Positions 61,601 through 64,000 of a stretch of DNA of 64,000 nt are shown one piece after another (within the stretch, counting starts at the first letter, position 1; the number at the start of each line of letters is the position of its first letter). The DNA is taken from assembly GCF_039555335.1 (NCBI RefSeq), contig NC_092642.1:23107262-23171261 (forward strand). Reading direction: 5' to 3'. The position numbers and the translations under genes are program-made. The notes under the pieces were generated by a model that saw only the letters and a program-made list of their open reading frames with translations, had not been told where the DNA came from and made no database searches. Origin of the DNA: Amphiura filiformis. Its lineage: Eukaryota > Echinodermata > Ophiuroidea > Amphilepidida > Amphiuridae.

Positions 61601-63896
61601 AATGAAACAACTAAAGATTCCAAATCATGAATTACTTTTGGGTTGGATATATTGAAAACTAAATTGTTTATAATTTTCAGGACCCAACTAGCATTTGTGG
61701 CACTATTGGATTCTGTCAAGGCGTGGACACAACACAGATGATTGCAGCTCTGACAAGAGTAGTTATCAAAGTAAAAATGGTAAAGTTGATTTCAATATGC
61801 AGGAAATTATACTGTTTCTCTAGAGTAATTATGATATATCAATTTCATTCTGAAGATATATATAAAAATATAACAATAAAACTAAAACTTGTTTTGGGCT
61901 AGACACTGCATCTTATTTGCCCTACTCCACGCAAATGGGAATATCATTCTCTGCGCTGAGTGTTATTATTTGTCACAAGTAATGTGTATCCTAGCCAAAG
62001 TTAAACAAATGTAAAGCACTTTGTAGCTGTTCTAAAGGCACTATATAAATACCTACATTAATTTAATTAGTTGTATATTCATTTTTCACGTTTTTTAATG
62101 CTCCCTCTCATACAGCTTCCAACAGCAGACATGTGCACAGACTGTAAGATGTTCTTTGGTGATGTTCAGAAAGTACTCATGGACCCTAACAACCAGGTAC
62201 ATATACAAGTTCCCTTTGTCAAAGTTAAAGCTGATCTTTTTCTTAAAATATTAAGTAATAGTTGTCACAAATTACATTGTTTGAAGAAAGTTACGTTAAT
62301 ATAACTTGTTACATTCAATAATTTCAGCAAACCATTATATCAGCTGTTGAGCAGGTGTGTAGTCTATTAGGTGATCTCTCCAGTGAATGTCAATCTCTTG
62401 TTGAGCAGTATGGATCTACTGTCATCAATGCAGTAGCACAAGTATTGGTGAGTATTGTGTAGCTTTTTATAATGCTTGTCTTTAAATGGAATAAGCAAAT
62501 GAAATGAAATTTGTAGAAAAGTGTGCTTATTTGGAAGGCCACTACTGGTAGAAGTTAAACACCTCTTTATTGTGTTATCATTGTGCTAAAGACACACAAC
62601 GTTCTCATCTTTATTTGTGTGTTTTATAACTAATGTTTAATTCTATCTTTTGTAGGACCCCCAAAATACTTGCAACACAATAGGCTTTTGTGGAATGCTT
62701 CCAAAATTAAGAGTAAGTACTATCTATATGTTTCAAATACTTTATAAATAATACAAGAATTATTGTTACACTTAGAAATAAAGCAAAGCCATGTATGGAA
62801 ATGTTACCAAACAATATTCTAAAGTAAATCATTTCTGTTTCCTACAGGTGAAAGCTGGAGACCCATGCACAGATTGTAAAGCTTCCTTTGGTGATGTCAA
62901 GATGCTGCTTAGTAATGCTACAACACAGGTGGGTAGAAATGAGTGTATATTTGTGCTCTCTTTGTGCTCCTGTTGAAACCCTTAATATGTAACTGAGTAT
63001 GAATACCCATTGTAAAGTCATATCGAACAAGTTGATGTAGTTTTGTCATTTTTTCTCTTACAGAAAGAACTCCTGAATGACATTAAGATGTCGTGCAGCT
63101 TGTTGGGTGATCTTGCTGATCAATGTAATTTACTTATTGATCAATATGGACCTCTTTTCTTTGATCTGCTACTACCAGAATTGGTGAGTGATATTTATTT
63201 TAAAACTTCTTAATTCACAAAACACAGAAAAAAAGGAAACACATGAAGATTTTAAGTCATCTTTTACTTTTGGGTTGTATATATTGAAAACTAATTTTTA
63301 AATAATTTTCAGGACCTTAACTAGCATTTGTGGCACCCTTGGATTCTGTCAAGGCGTGGACACAACACAGATGATTGCAGCTCTGACAAGAGTAGTTATC
63401 AAAGTAAAAATGGTAAGTTGATTTCAACATGCAGGCAACAACCGATGTGTATCCTAGTCAAGGTTAAATAAATGTAAGGTACTCTGATAACTGTTCTAAA
63501 GGCACTATATAAATATTTGCATTAATTTATTTAGTTGTTTATTCCTTTTTTTATGTTGCTCTTTTACAGCTTCCAACAGCAGACATGTGCACAGATTGTA
63601 AGATGTTCTTTGGTGATGTTCAGAAAGTACTCGTGGACCCTAACAACCAAGTAAGTATACAAGTTCCCTTTGTCAAAACTGATCGTTTTCTTAAAATATT
63701 TAGTAATAATTTTTTAAAAATTACAATGTTTGGAGAAAGATACGTTAATATAGCTCATTACATTCAATAATTTCAGCAAACCATTATATCTGCTGTTGAG
63801 CAGGTGTGCAGTCTATTAGGTGATCTCTCCAGTGAATGTCAATCTTTTGTTGAGCAGTATGGATCTACTGTCATCAATGCAGTAGCACAAGTTTTG
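7622..63896 (+). CDS. PSAP: Expanded prosaposin-like gene, ~90 exons, 3' end missing
   Basis: A multi-exon gene encoding a saposin precursor. Order: signal peptide, one saposin-A-type domain, then 30 saposin-B-type domains. Saposin-B domains are small helical modules held by three disulfides; in vertebrate prosaposin four of them are cut out in the lysosome and help hydrolases degrade sphingolipids. Here each domain keeps the six-Cys pattern CxxC, C, C, CxxxxxC, usually split over three exons (about 81, 120 and 57 or 99 nt). Every intron from exon 2 on is phase 0. From the fifth domain on, types A and B alternate strictly. In this numbering exon 2 is 14460-14590 and exon 90 ends at 63896. No terminal saposin-A domain or stop is reached. 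As read, five c exons have frame-breaking indels, so either some copies are dead or skipped, or the read has homopolymer errors. Confidence 0.88.
9023..9953. mobile_element. Harbinger-like MITE (outer, TTA target site)
   Basis: Left end GGCCTAAAAAAATGTTTGAT continues TGGTGTAA; the right end is its inverted copy, ending in TTTTTAGGCC. Both are flanked by TTA (9020-9022 and 9954-9956). A TWA target duplication with GG termini is typical of PIF/Harbinger. The arms are about 30 bp. It carries a poly(T) stretch and no transposase, and another element has inserted into it at 9411. Confidence 0.7.
9411..9848. mobile_element. Harbinger-like MITE nested in another
   Basis: Left arm GGGGCTGGCATTTTCTTGGA followed by AGGGGGGTCCCAAA; right arm is the inverted copy ending GAAAATGCCAGCCCCC. 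TTA is duplicated at 9408-9410 and 9849-9851. The inside has repeated GATAGGGGGGTCATAAAA-like motifs. It lies wholly within the element at 9023-9953, so it is the younger of the two. Confidence 0.72.
12060..12540. repeat. Three diverged ~160-bp tandem repeats
   Basis: Three imperfect copies in a row share GCAGCTTAAATGCA, AACTTCAAACTTGGTATGGT, CTGTATAGTTTTGTGT and TATTTGCATAT. Matching points fall near 12108, 12266 and 12431, a period of about 158-165 bp. The third copy is the most diverged. A satellite-like relic in intron 1. Confidence 0.75.
14460..14590 (+). CDS. PSAP: Prosaposin exon 2, saposin-A-type domain
   Basis: Preceded by TTCCTGTTTCTTGTTCTAG and followed by donor GTAAGA. After two bases of a split codon it encodes 43 residues: NAATLINRCTLGPSYWCEHF, NKAQECSAIDYC, INNVWSQVKVQ. 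The pattern C-x6-YWC, A-x2-C-x-A-x2-YC and VW is the saposin-A-type domain (Pfam SapA) found at both ends of vertebrate prosaposin, where it is removed during maturation. Its phase agrees with what I recall of human PSAP exon 2. The tract just upstream is also open in frame (MFLFLVLA from 14438), so an alternative start inside the intron end would give a fair signal peptide. Confidence 0.9.
14687..14911. mobile_element. Mariner-type MITE
   Basis: Ends ATACCGTAAAACCTCGTCTA (continuing CAAGCATATA) and the inverted AGACGGGGTTTTACGGTAT. The arms match over about 35 bp with a few mismatches. The flanking or terminal TA suggests a Tc1/mariner target. Non-coding. Confidence 0.72.
15016..15667. mobile_element. 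TTAA foldback element, near-complete palindrome
   Basis: The two halves (about 15016-15330 and 15360-15667) are inverted copies almost from end to end, for example TTCTGAATACGAAG/CTTCGTATTCAGAA and GATCAATTGAAAATTTT on both arms. TTAA flanks both ends (15012-15015, 15668-15671) and the termini are GGG/CCC. TTAA targets are used by piggyBac and Kolobok elements. No ORF. Transcribed, it would fold into a hairpin of about 300 bp. Confidence 0.78.
17117..17330. mobile_element. GCGAAAAT-rich MITE, perfect 20-bp arms
   Basis: TACTGTATAAGTGGTAATTT at the left is matched exactly by its inverse at the right. TA at each edge may be a mariner-type target duplication. The inside is full of TTTCGCGA/TCGCGAAAAT motifs. 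A diverged relative lies at 3978-4185. Confidence 0.8.
17399..17974. mobile_element. Inverted-repeat element with internal minisatellite
   Basis: Left end CTGTGAAAATGTCCACGTTT then ACAATCCCGGTGGGTTCAGT; the right end is the inverse (17929-17970). Between them is a decayed repeat of about 85 bp, starting TGTCCTCATTTCCCTGTGAA at 17641 and recurring at 17724, 17811 and 17855. Its right arm overlaps the left arm of the next element. Confidence 0.65.
17951..19818. mobile_element. 1.9-kb inverted-repeat element with GGAGGCTTCA motifs
   Basis: The left end ATATGGTCATTTTCACAGTA continues AAGGGTGTAACTTT and is inverted at 19781-19818. The inside carries the motif TTTCGGAGGCTTCA or close variants at about 18483, 18671, 19031, 19050 and 19225, and in reverse at about 18858 and 19432, often next to GTTAACA. 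No coding sequence. Confidence 0.55.
20673..24970 (+). CDS. Saposin-B domain 1
   Basis: Exons 20673-20744 (ESSVCKECITFTKEVKQT...), 22387-22506 (EDLIHVGRRLCDMMGSLQDV, CISILRKEGPDVFEKLV) and the first part of 24935-25147 (NPSQMCAVFGFC). All six cysteines are present. The sequence is unlike the later A and B types, and no N-glycosylation sequon is seen. It lies directly after the saposin-A exon, as saposin A does in vertebrate prosaposin. Confidence 0.88.
20745..22386. other. Prosaposin intron 3
   Basis: No coding sequence seen. Two diverged copies of a repeat share ACAAACAAACCCTGTTCTAT-like sequence (about 20785 and 21980). The intron ends in a (GTTT)n tract before the acceptor TTTTACAG. Confidence 0.5.
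22765..22908. repeat. Palindrome (intron 4, first of two)
   Basis: Arms share ATCATGTTTCATCACCGATT, AACAAC and GCGTGGTTTACTTCGC in inverse order, with some mismatched sequence between. The loop is about 20 bp. A foldback element, family unknown. Confidence 0.75.
22913..23074. repeat. Near-perfect 70-bp-arm hairpin (intron 4)
   Basis: The left arm (ATATTAAAATGTTCTTAAAC, AAATCCAAATAAAGGTGATG, TTAACATACCTCAATGA...) is repeated inverted and nearly without mismatch on the right, around a loop of about 14 bp. It follows directly on the palindrome ending at 22908. Confidence 0.88.
23075..24934. other. Prosaposin intron 4, second half
   Basis: No coding sequence seen. The open frame at 23346-23723 is hydrophobic and low-complexity, with no family resemblance. 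One MITE is listed separately at 24069. Confidence 0.5.
24069..24255. mobile_element. CTGTCGTAGTG MITE, copy 1
   Basis: Ends TATTTGCTGTCGTAGTG and its inverse CACTACGACGGCAAATA. Inner arms AGGTCAACTGGTTCA / TGAACCAGTAACC. About 187 bp, non-coding. A second copy is at 37257. Confidence 0.78.
25073..27555 (+). CDS. Saposin-B domain 2
   Basis: Exon 24935-25147 also carries the a part of this domain (EAADYCTDCKAFIGDAQNML, SNKTIQ), joined to domain 1 by a linker of 38 residues between the two domains' cysteines. It is the only place where c and a parts share an exon. The others are 26254-26376 (KQLIADLDQVCALLGSEYEA, VCKLAVQAV...) and 27496-27555 (DPTSFCKTIQWC). The b exon is 41 codons, one more than usual. 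N-glycosylation sequon NKT. Confidence 0.9.
25159..25527. mobile_element. TTAA MITE beside a splice donor
   Basis: Arms GGGTATACGAGGTATTGTTG continuing GTCGAAGCAGCAAAA, inverted at the right; TTAA at 25155-25158 and 25528-25531. It begins 11 bp after the exon 5 boundary (25147), leaving the donor GTATGA intact. Confidence 0.82.
26377..27495. other. Prosaposin intron 6
   Basis: Holds a 22-bp inverted pair (CACAAAATGAGCATAAAGTTG at 26428 and its inverse near 26535-26556) and the MITE at 26990-27263. No coding sequence seen. Confidence 0.5.
26990..27263. mobile_element. Inverted-repeat MITE
   Basis: Left arm CAGCAGCTAAAGGGAGTATC continuing CCATTATGCTTTGC; right arm is the inverse (GCAATGCATGATGGGATACT, CCTTTCAGCTGCTG). 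About 275 bp, arms about 40 bp, non-coding. Confidence 0.7.
28311..28779. mobile_element. Foldback element, ~210-bp arms
   Basis: From AAAGGATATACTGCGCCAAT at the left to its inverse at the right, the two halves pair over almost their full length, around a centre near 28545. Fragments of the same family are visible at 16966-17110. Non-coding; it would make a long hairpin in the pre-mRNA. Confidence 0.82.
29059..30541 (+). CDS. Saposin-B domain 3
   Basis: Exons 29059-29139 (VKANDPCMDCSTFFKDTKDM), 29636-29755 (HELIVKISGVCDALGDYANV, CTEALQTVVPIVL...) and 30452-30541 (APTDICNTINFCQSGEKLNL, YKMAVKFKEQ). Six cysteines. The a exon already looks like later type A copies. The c exon is 90 nt. The asparagine of the usual NAT sequon is an Asp here (SDVT), so the site is lost. 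Confidence 0.9.
29756..30451. other. Prosaposin intron 9
   Basis: Contains the SINE at 30053-30240; otherwise no feature seen. Confidence 0.5.
30053..30240 (+). mobile_element. tRNA-derived SINE
   Basis: A pol III promoter-like head: A-box-like TGGTGCAATGG near 30064 and B-box-like GTTTGAGCC at 30107-30115. It is followed by CTCTTGGGCAAGGTGCTTTA and ACCCAGGGGTAAAATGGGGA, a body common to several deuterostome tRNA-SINEs. The tail is unclear. Confidence 0.72.
30542..31386. other. Prosaposin intron 10
   Basis: No coding sequence seen; a (TTTG)n tract lies at 30846-30865. Confidence 0.5.
31387..32303 (+). CDS. Saposin-B domain 4 (B-like)
   Basis: Exons 31387-31464 (FTADMCTDCKMFFGDVQKEL, MDPNNQ), 31663-31782 (QTIISAVEQVCSLLGDLSSE, CQSLVEQYGS...) and 32247-32303 (DPQNTCSTIGFC, SSTPRLR). 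This is the first B-type copy, with the short 57-nt c exon. No sequon at the a/b junction (DPNNQ). Confidence 0.92.
32321..32599. mobile_element. Foldback MITE, ~125-bp arms
   Basis: TGTACATCCATATCAAAATG continues ATGCACTTGT and is inverted at 32565-32599. The inner arms share GTAGGAATAAATACCAGACT and CATCTCAAGTGG. It lies 18 bp after the end of an exon. Confidence 0.85.
32600..33271. other. Prosaposin intron 13, remainder
   Basis: No feature seen. ATTAACCTTTGTGGAGGTCAACTGAAATGG at about 33064-33093 resembles a type B c exon (NLCGGQLKW versus NFCGGQLRL of domain 8) and may be a decayed exon relic. Confidence 0.4.
33272..34254 (+). CDS. Saposin-B domain 5 (type A)
   Basis: Exons 33272-33352 (LKAADPCTDCVAFFNDTKMM, LSNATVQ), 33911-34030 (KEIQNELKMVCSLLGDLADQ, CNSLIDQYGPLVFDLLL...) and 34156-34254 (DPSSICGTIGFCQGVDKQQM, ITALTKMIIKVKM). 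This starts the strict A/B alternation. NAT is a sequon at the place glycosylated in vertebrate saposins. Confidence 0.93.
34393..35947 (+). CDS. Saposin-B domain 6 (type B)
   Basis: Exons 34393-34473 (LPTADLCTDCKMFMGDIQKV), 34804-34923 (KLIIAEVGQLCSLLGDLSTE, CETLLQQFGP...) and 35891-35947 (DPQSSCSTIGFCSGHMKLR). Six cysteines; more diverged than array B copies. A LINE fragment sits in the last intron. Confidence 0.92.
35300..35820 (+). mobile_element. LINE 3' end in intron
   Basis: Encodes VYKSLTGSLPPNLSNIF, HSYGTRAG and FSYGGALAFNNLPTAAK, the usual end of a non-LTR ORF2, with a stop at 35589. Then a 3' UTR with GGGTTTCCCCAGGCAAAATA and a (TAAA)n tail at 35797-35820. The 5' end is truncated, with a short direct duplication of CACCTTAATATTATGGTT near 35310-35350. 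Confidence 0.75.
35948..37044. other. Prosaposin intron 19
   Basis: Contains unassigned repeat with AGGCGAGTGG motifs (36100-36145). On the minus strand a TATAGCGCTTAATAAATGC-type SINE tail lies near 36735-36790. No coding sequence seen. Confidence 0.45.
37045..38942 (+). CDS. Saposin-B domain 7 (type A)
   Basis: Exons 37045-37125 (VKAGDPCMDCKAFFNDTKMM, LSNATTQ), 37719-37838 (KEILNELKMVCSLLGDLADQ...) and 38844-38942 (DPTSICGTLGFCQGMDYEEL, IYPLAKVVIKLRT). Sequon NAT present. The b exon is already almost identical to array copies, while the c exon is clearly different, which hints at exon-wise gene conversion. Confidence 0.93.
37257..37448. mobile_element. CTGTCGTAGTG MITE, copy 2
   Basis: Ends TATTCACTGTCGTAGTGCA and its inverse GCACTACGACAGCGAATA; inner GCCAGGTCAACTGGATCA. 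Same family as 24069-24255. Confidence 0.78.
37839..38843. other. Prosaposin intron 21
   Basis: About 1 kb with no coding sequence or recognised repeat. Confidence 0.45.
38956..39240. mobile_element. Inverted-repeat MITE after exon 22
   Basis: Arms of about 50 bp: TCGTCGGCAGAGTGCAACAC then TATCGTAAGTGCAG and TAGCTGCC, inverted at 39190-39240. 285 bp, non-coding, starting 13 bp after an exon end. Confidence 0.85.
39555..40498 (+). CDS. Saposin-B domain 8 (type B)
   Basis: Exons 39555-39635 (LPLADVCTDCKAFFTDVLQM), 40035-40151 (QTIIAALEQVCPLLGSLSSE, CKSLLDQFGPVLF...) and 40442-40498 (TPTDACNTINFCGGQLRLK). The b exon is 39 codons, one short. Six cysteines. Confidence 0.92.
39671..39853 (-). mobile_element. 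LINE RT fragment
   Basis: The minus strand encodes GIPQGSILGPFLLTVVF, the conserved PQGS(I/V)LGP block of non-LTR reverse transcriptases. Only about 60 residues remain. It lies antisense in an intron of domain 8. Confidence 0.65.
40710..41986 (+). CDS. Saposin-B domain 9 (type A), array left edge
   Basis: Exons 40710-40790 (LKTGDPCTDCKAFFNDTKMM, LSNATVQ), 41268-41387 (KEILNELKMVCSLLGDLADQ...) and 41888-41986 (DPSSICGTIGFCQGMDTTQM, IAALTRVVIKVKM). The a exon is old-type (FFND), but the c exon and the intron before it already match the array. The duplicated unit therefore begins inside this domain, at about 41830. Confidence 0.93.
41396..41475. repeat. (ATTC)n microsatellite, about 20 copies
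   Basis: Uninterrupted ATTC repeats starting 9 bp after the end of an exon. On the minus strand it would be the (GAAT)n tail of a retroelement, with AATAAAATATGAATG at its edge, but no body could be identified. Confidence 0.9.
41694..41801. repeat. 54-bp tandem duplication
   Basis: Two copies of a block beginning AAATATAATAACAGACACAA and ending in AATTC(A/C)TAAAACA, with two or three differences. The end of each block resembles the start of array introns (TTTGTAATTCACAAAACACAG). Confidence 0.8.
42208..42259 (+). repeat. SINE-tail relic repeated in every array unit
   Basis: TGTAAAGCACTTTGTAGCTG, TTCTAAAGGCACTATATAAA: this resembles the tail of many deuterostome tRNA-SINEs (AAAGCGCTTTG...GCGCTATATAAAT). 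It recurs at the same intron place in each unit, near 43832, 45465, 47093, 48719, 53970, 55595, 58752, 60378, 62008 and 63470. It was therefore in the founding unit. Confidence 0.6.
42325..42916 (+). CDS. Saposin-B domain 10 (type B)
   Basis: Exons 42325-42405 (LPTADMCTDCKMFFGDVQKV, LMDPNNQ), 42531-42650 (QTILSAVEQVCSLLGDLSSE, CQSLVEQYGS...) and 42860-42916 (DPQNTCNTIGFCGMLPKLR). First full array-type B copy. Frame intact. Confidence 0.95.
43052..43608 (+). CDS. Saposin-B domain 11 (type A)
   Basis: Exons 43052-43132 (VKAGDPCTDCKAFFGDVKMM, LSNATTQ), 43266-43385 and 43510-43608 (DPSSICGTIGFCQGVDTTQM...). Intact. It keeps the older DPSS in the c exon; later copies have DPTS. Confidence 0.95.
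43947..44536 (+). CDS. Saposin-B domain 12 (type B)
   Basis: Exons 43947-44027, 44153-44272 and 44480-44536. Protein identical to domain 10 as far as I can read. Intact. Confidence 0.95.
44672..45236 (+). CDS. Saposin-B domain 13 (type A)
   Basis: Exons 44672-44752 (VKSGNPCTDCKAFMGDVKMM), 44889-45008 and 45138-45236 (DPTSICGTIGFC...). Two local changes (A to S, D to N) just before the first Cys. FM instead of FF in the a exon. Intact. Confidence 0.95.
45572..46162 (+). CDS. Saposin-B domain 14 (type B), frame broken in c exon
   Basis: Exons 45572-45652, 45778-45897 (STFINAVAQVL, V to F) and 46105-46162. The c exon has five T where sister copies have four (GGCTTTTTG), making it 58 nt. If spliced normally the frame is lost and a stop follows in the next exon. 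A homopolymer read error is possible. Confidence 0.85.
46298..46862 (+). CDS. Saposin-B domain 15 (type A)
   Basis: Exons 46298-46378 (FMGD form), 46515-46634 and 46764-46862. Intact. The b exon carries the silent marker TTGTTGGGCGATC shared only with the copy at 53391. Confidence 0.95.
47199..47790 (+). CDS. Saposin-B domain 16 (type B)
   Basis: Exons 47199-47279, 47407-47526 (QTIISAVEQ form) and 47734-47790 (acceptor CTTTTACAG). Intact. QTII, the acceptor and intron variants are shared with domain 20. Confidence 0.95.
47926..48489 (+). CDS. Saposin-B domain 17 (type A)
   Basis: Exons 47926-48006 (LSNTTTQ; the sequon is NTT instead of NAT), 48142-48261 and 48391-48489. Intact. The end of the b exon has a cluster of silent changes (GACCTACTATTGCCTGAATT), like a small conversion tract. 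Confidence 0.95.
48829..49417 (+). CDS. Saposin-B domain 18 (type B), frame broken in c exon
   Basis: Exons 48829-48909, 49035-49154 and 49362-49417. The c exon reads GACCCCAAAAT where sisters have one more C, so it is 56 nt, and an in-frame TAG follows within it. Again a homopolymer change. Confidence 0.85.
49553..53739 (+). CDS. Saposin-B domain 19 (type A), split by a transposon
   Basis: Exons 49553-49633 (FMGD form), 53391-53510 and 53641-53739. All intact. The a-b intron, normally about 136 bp, holds the 3.6-kb TTAA element. Confidence 0.94.
49691..53307. mobile_element. 3.6-kb TTAA-target DNA transposon, no transposase seen
   Basis: Ends AGGGACCATTGAAAGAAAA and inverse CTTTCAATGGTCCCT, flanked by TTAA at 49687-49690 and 53308-53311. 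Sister introns have the empty site CCCTTAATATG, so the insertion and target duplication are proven. The inverted arms continue imperfectly for roughly 80 bp, with shared patches (TTGGGCG, GACGTCA, GTGGTTA) to about 250 bp. TTAA targets fit piggyBac or Kolobok; the AGGG terminus favours Kolobok in my view. I recognise no transposase on either strand. The octamer-like TAGGCCTA occurs about 18 times inside. Confidence 0.9.
54079..54670 (+). CDS. Saposin-B domain 20 (type B)
   Basis: Exons 54079-54159, 54287-54406 (QTIISAVEQ) and 54614-54670 (acceptor CTTTTACAG). Intact; sister of domain 16. Confidence 0.95.
54806..55368 (+). CDS. Saposin-B domain 21 (type A)
   Basis: Exons 54806-54886 (FFGD form), 55023-55142 (KEILKELKM, N to K) and 55270-55368 (TTQIIAAL, M to I). 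Intact. Confidence 0.95.
55706..57822 (+). CDS. Saposin-B domain 22 (type B), two introns invaded
   Basis: Exons 55706-55786, 56536-56655 and 57766-57822. All intact. A 620-bp element fills the first intron and a 900-bp element the second. Confidence 0.94.
55793..56412. mobile_element. 620-bp MITE, AAGT duplication
   Basis: Ends GAATACATGAATACATGGGC continuing CACCTAAGTCCAT, inverted at 56379-56412. AAGT is duplicated (55789-55792, 56413-56416); sister introns read GTAAGTATACAAG, the empty site. The insertion point overlaps the donor consensus, but a GTAAGT is preserved at the exon edge. Non-coding. Confidence 0.88.
56777..57676. mobile_element. 900-bp Harbinger-like element, TTA duplication
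   Basis: Ends GGCCAAAAAAAAAAAAAGG then TTTGTCTC, inverse GAGACAAACC(T)nGGCC; TTA at 56774-56776 and 57677-57679. The empty site CTCTTTATTGTG is present in sisters. It contains long T-runs (56838-56916), a CCCTAA-type patch (57005-57032) and no transposase. Confidence 0.87.
57958..58521 (+). CDS. Saposin-B domain 23 (type A), c exon one base short
   Basis: Exons 57958-58038 (FMGD), 58175-58294 and 58424-58521. The c exon ends GTAAAATG instead of GTAAAAATG, 98 nt, shifting the frame if the usual donor is used. A GT at 58514 (AAA/GTAAAA) would give a 90-nt in-frame exon instead. Confidence 0.85.
58861..59450 (+). CDS. Saposin-B domain 24 (type B)
   Basis: Exons 58861-58941, 59067-59186 and 59394-59450 (DPKNTC, Q to K). 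Intact. Confidence 0.95.
59586..60148 (+). CDS. Saposin-B domain 25 (type A), c exon one base short
   Basis: Exons 59586-59666 (PCTYCKAFMGD, D to Y inside CxxC), 59803-59922 (PLFFDLLL, V to F) and 60051-60148. The c exon has the same missing A as domain 23, and the next intron shares CTATAATAAATACC with it. Confidence 0.85.
60488..61080 (+). CDS. Saposin-B domain 26 (type B)
   Basis: Exons 60488-60568, 60696-60815 and 61024-61080. Intact, standard B protein. Confidence 0.95.
61216..61779 (+). CDS. Saposin-B domain 27 (type A)
   Basis: Exons 61216-61296 (FFGD), 61432-61551 and 61681-61779 (donor GTAAAG). Intact. Confidence 0.95.
62116..62712 (+). CDS. Saposin-B domain 28 (type B)
   Basis: Exons 62116-62196 (donor GTACAT, weaker than the usual GTAAGT), 62328-62447 (QTIISAVEQ) and 62656-62712 (acceptor TTTTGTAG). 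Intact protein. Confidence 0.94.
62848..63412 (+). CDS. Saposin-B domain 29 (type A), diverged, broken c exon
   Basis: Exons 62848-62928 (CKASFGDVKMLLSNATTQ), 63064-63183 (KELLNDIKMSCSLLGDLADQ, CNLLIDQYGPLFF...) and 63313-63412. The c exon begins GACCTTAACTAG: an extra base plus a change give a stop after three codons. This is not a simple homopolymer change. Many replacement differences suggest this copy is older or under less constraint. Confidence 0.82.
63570..63896 (+). CDS. Saposin-B domain 30 (type B), cut by window end
   Basis: Exons 63570-63650 (LPTADMCTDCKMFFGDVQKV, LVDPNNQ) and 63777-63896 (CQSFVEQYGS...). The c exon should follow at about 64110, beyond the window. Frame intact so far. 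Confidence 0.93.
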
Positions 63897-64000
63897 GTGA
63901 GTATTGTGTAGCTTTTTATAATGCTTGTCTTTAAATGGAATAAGCAAATGAAATGAAATTTGTAGAAAAGTGTGCTTATTTGGAAGGCCACTACTGGTAG

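Larger units (their letters stand above)
41830..64000 (+). repeat. Tandem array of ~1.627-kb saposin A+B units
   Basis: Six exons with all their introns repeat head to tail. Type A c exons start at 41888, 43510, 45138, 46764, 48391, 53641, 55270, 58424, 60051, 61681 and 63313. After removing three insertions the spacings are 1622, 1628, 1626, 1627, 1629, 1629, 1627, 1627, 1630 and 1632 bp. Introns are almost as similar as exons, so the copies are recent or homogenised. The last copy is more diverged and lacks about 180 bp of intron after 63412. Confidence 0.95.

Noticed and set aside
43046-63030. Recurring antisense ORFs of about 62 and 84 codons across the array
   Set aside because: They are exact mirror readings of the type A exons and their introns and recur only because the units repeat. 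Nothing else supports them.
41830-64000. Regular repeats as a CRISPR-like array
   Set aside because: The unit is 1.6 kb with spliced exons, and the host is clearly an animal.

Overview
The window looks like genomic DNA from a deuterostome invertebrate, most likely an echinoderm or hemichordate. It has AT-rich, intron-rich genes, very many small inverted-repeat transposons and a strong bias for the octamer TAGGCCTA in places. The species call is an inference.

Two host genes are supported. (1) Minus strand, 363-1327: two exons of a peroxiredoxin-like 2 / selenoprotein U gene. An in-frame TGA lies where the mammalian protein has the first Cys of its CxxC motif, so it reads as selenocysteine. 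The 3' end and any SECIS element lie beyond the left edge. (2) Plus strand, from about 7622 to past the right edge: a greatly expanded prosaposin-like gene. It has a signal-peptide exon, one saposin-A-type domain and 30 saposin-B-type domains (the last cut by the window), in about 90 exons and about 2,800 codons. Vertebrate prosaposin has four saposin-B domains. Each domain is normally three phase-0 exons: a (CxxC), b (C...C) and c (CxxxxxC).

Layout: 1-1360 SELENOU; 1630-2560 a 5'-truncated LINE; 2561-7460 intergenic repeats, including a LINE nested in the arm of an inverted-repeat element; 7468-7489 two MiT/TFE-type E-boxes just upstream of the prosaposin start; 7658-20672 two long repeat-filled introns around the saposin-A exon; 20673-32303 four diverged single domains; 33272-41387 alternating type A and type B domains; about 41830-64000 a tandem array in which an A+B pair is repeated about every 1,627 bp with nearly identical introns. 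Some array copies carry one-base indels that break the frame, all in c exons. Three DNA elements (3.6, 0.62 and 0.90 kb) have jumped into array introns, and the intact sister introns give their exact empty sites.

If expressed, the big gene would give a secreted or lysosomal polyprotein cut into many small lipid-binding saposins of two alternating types. The upstream E-boxes fit lysosomal gene control. The array history can be partly read from shared variants: a SINE-derived tail is older than the array, a two-pair block was copied later, and the large TTAA element came after that copy.
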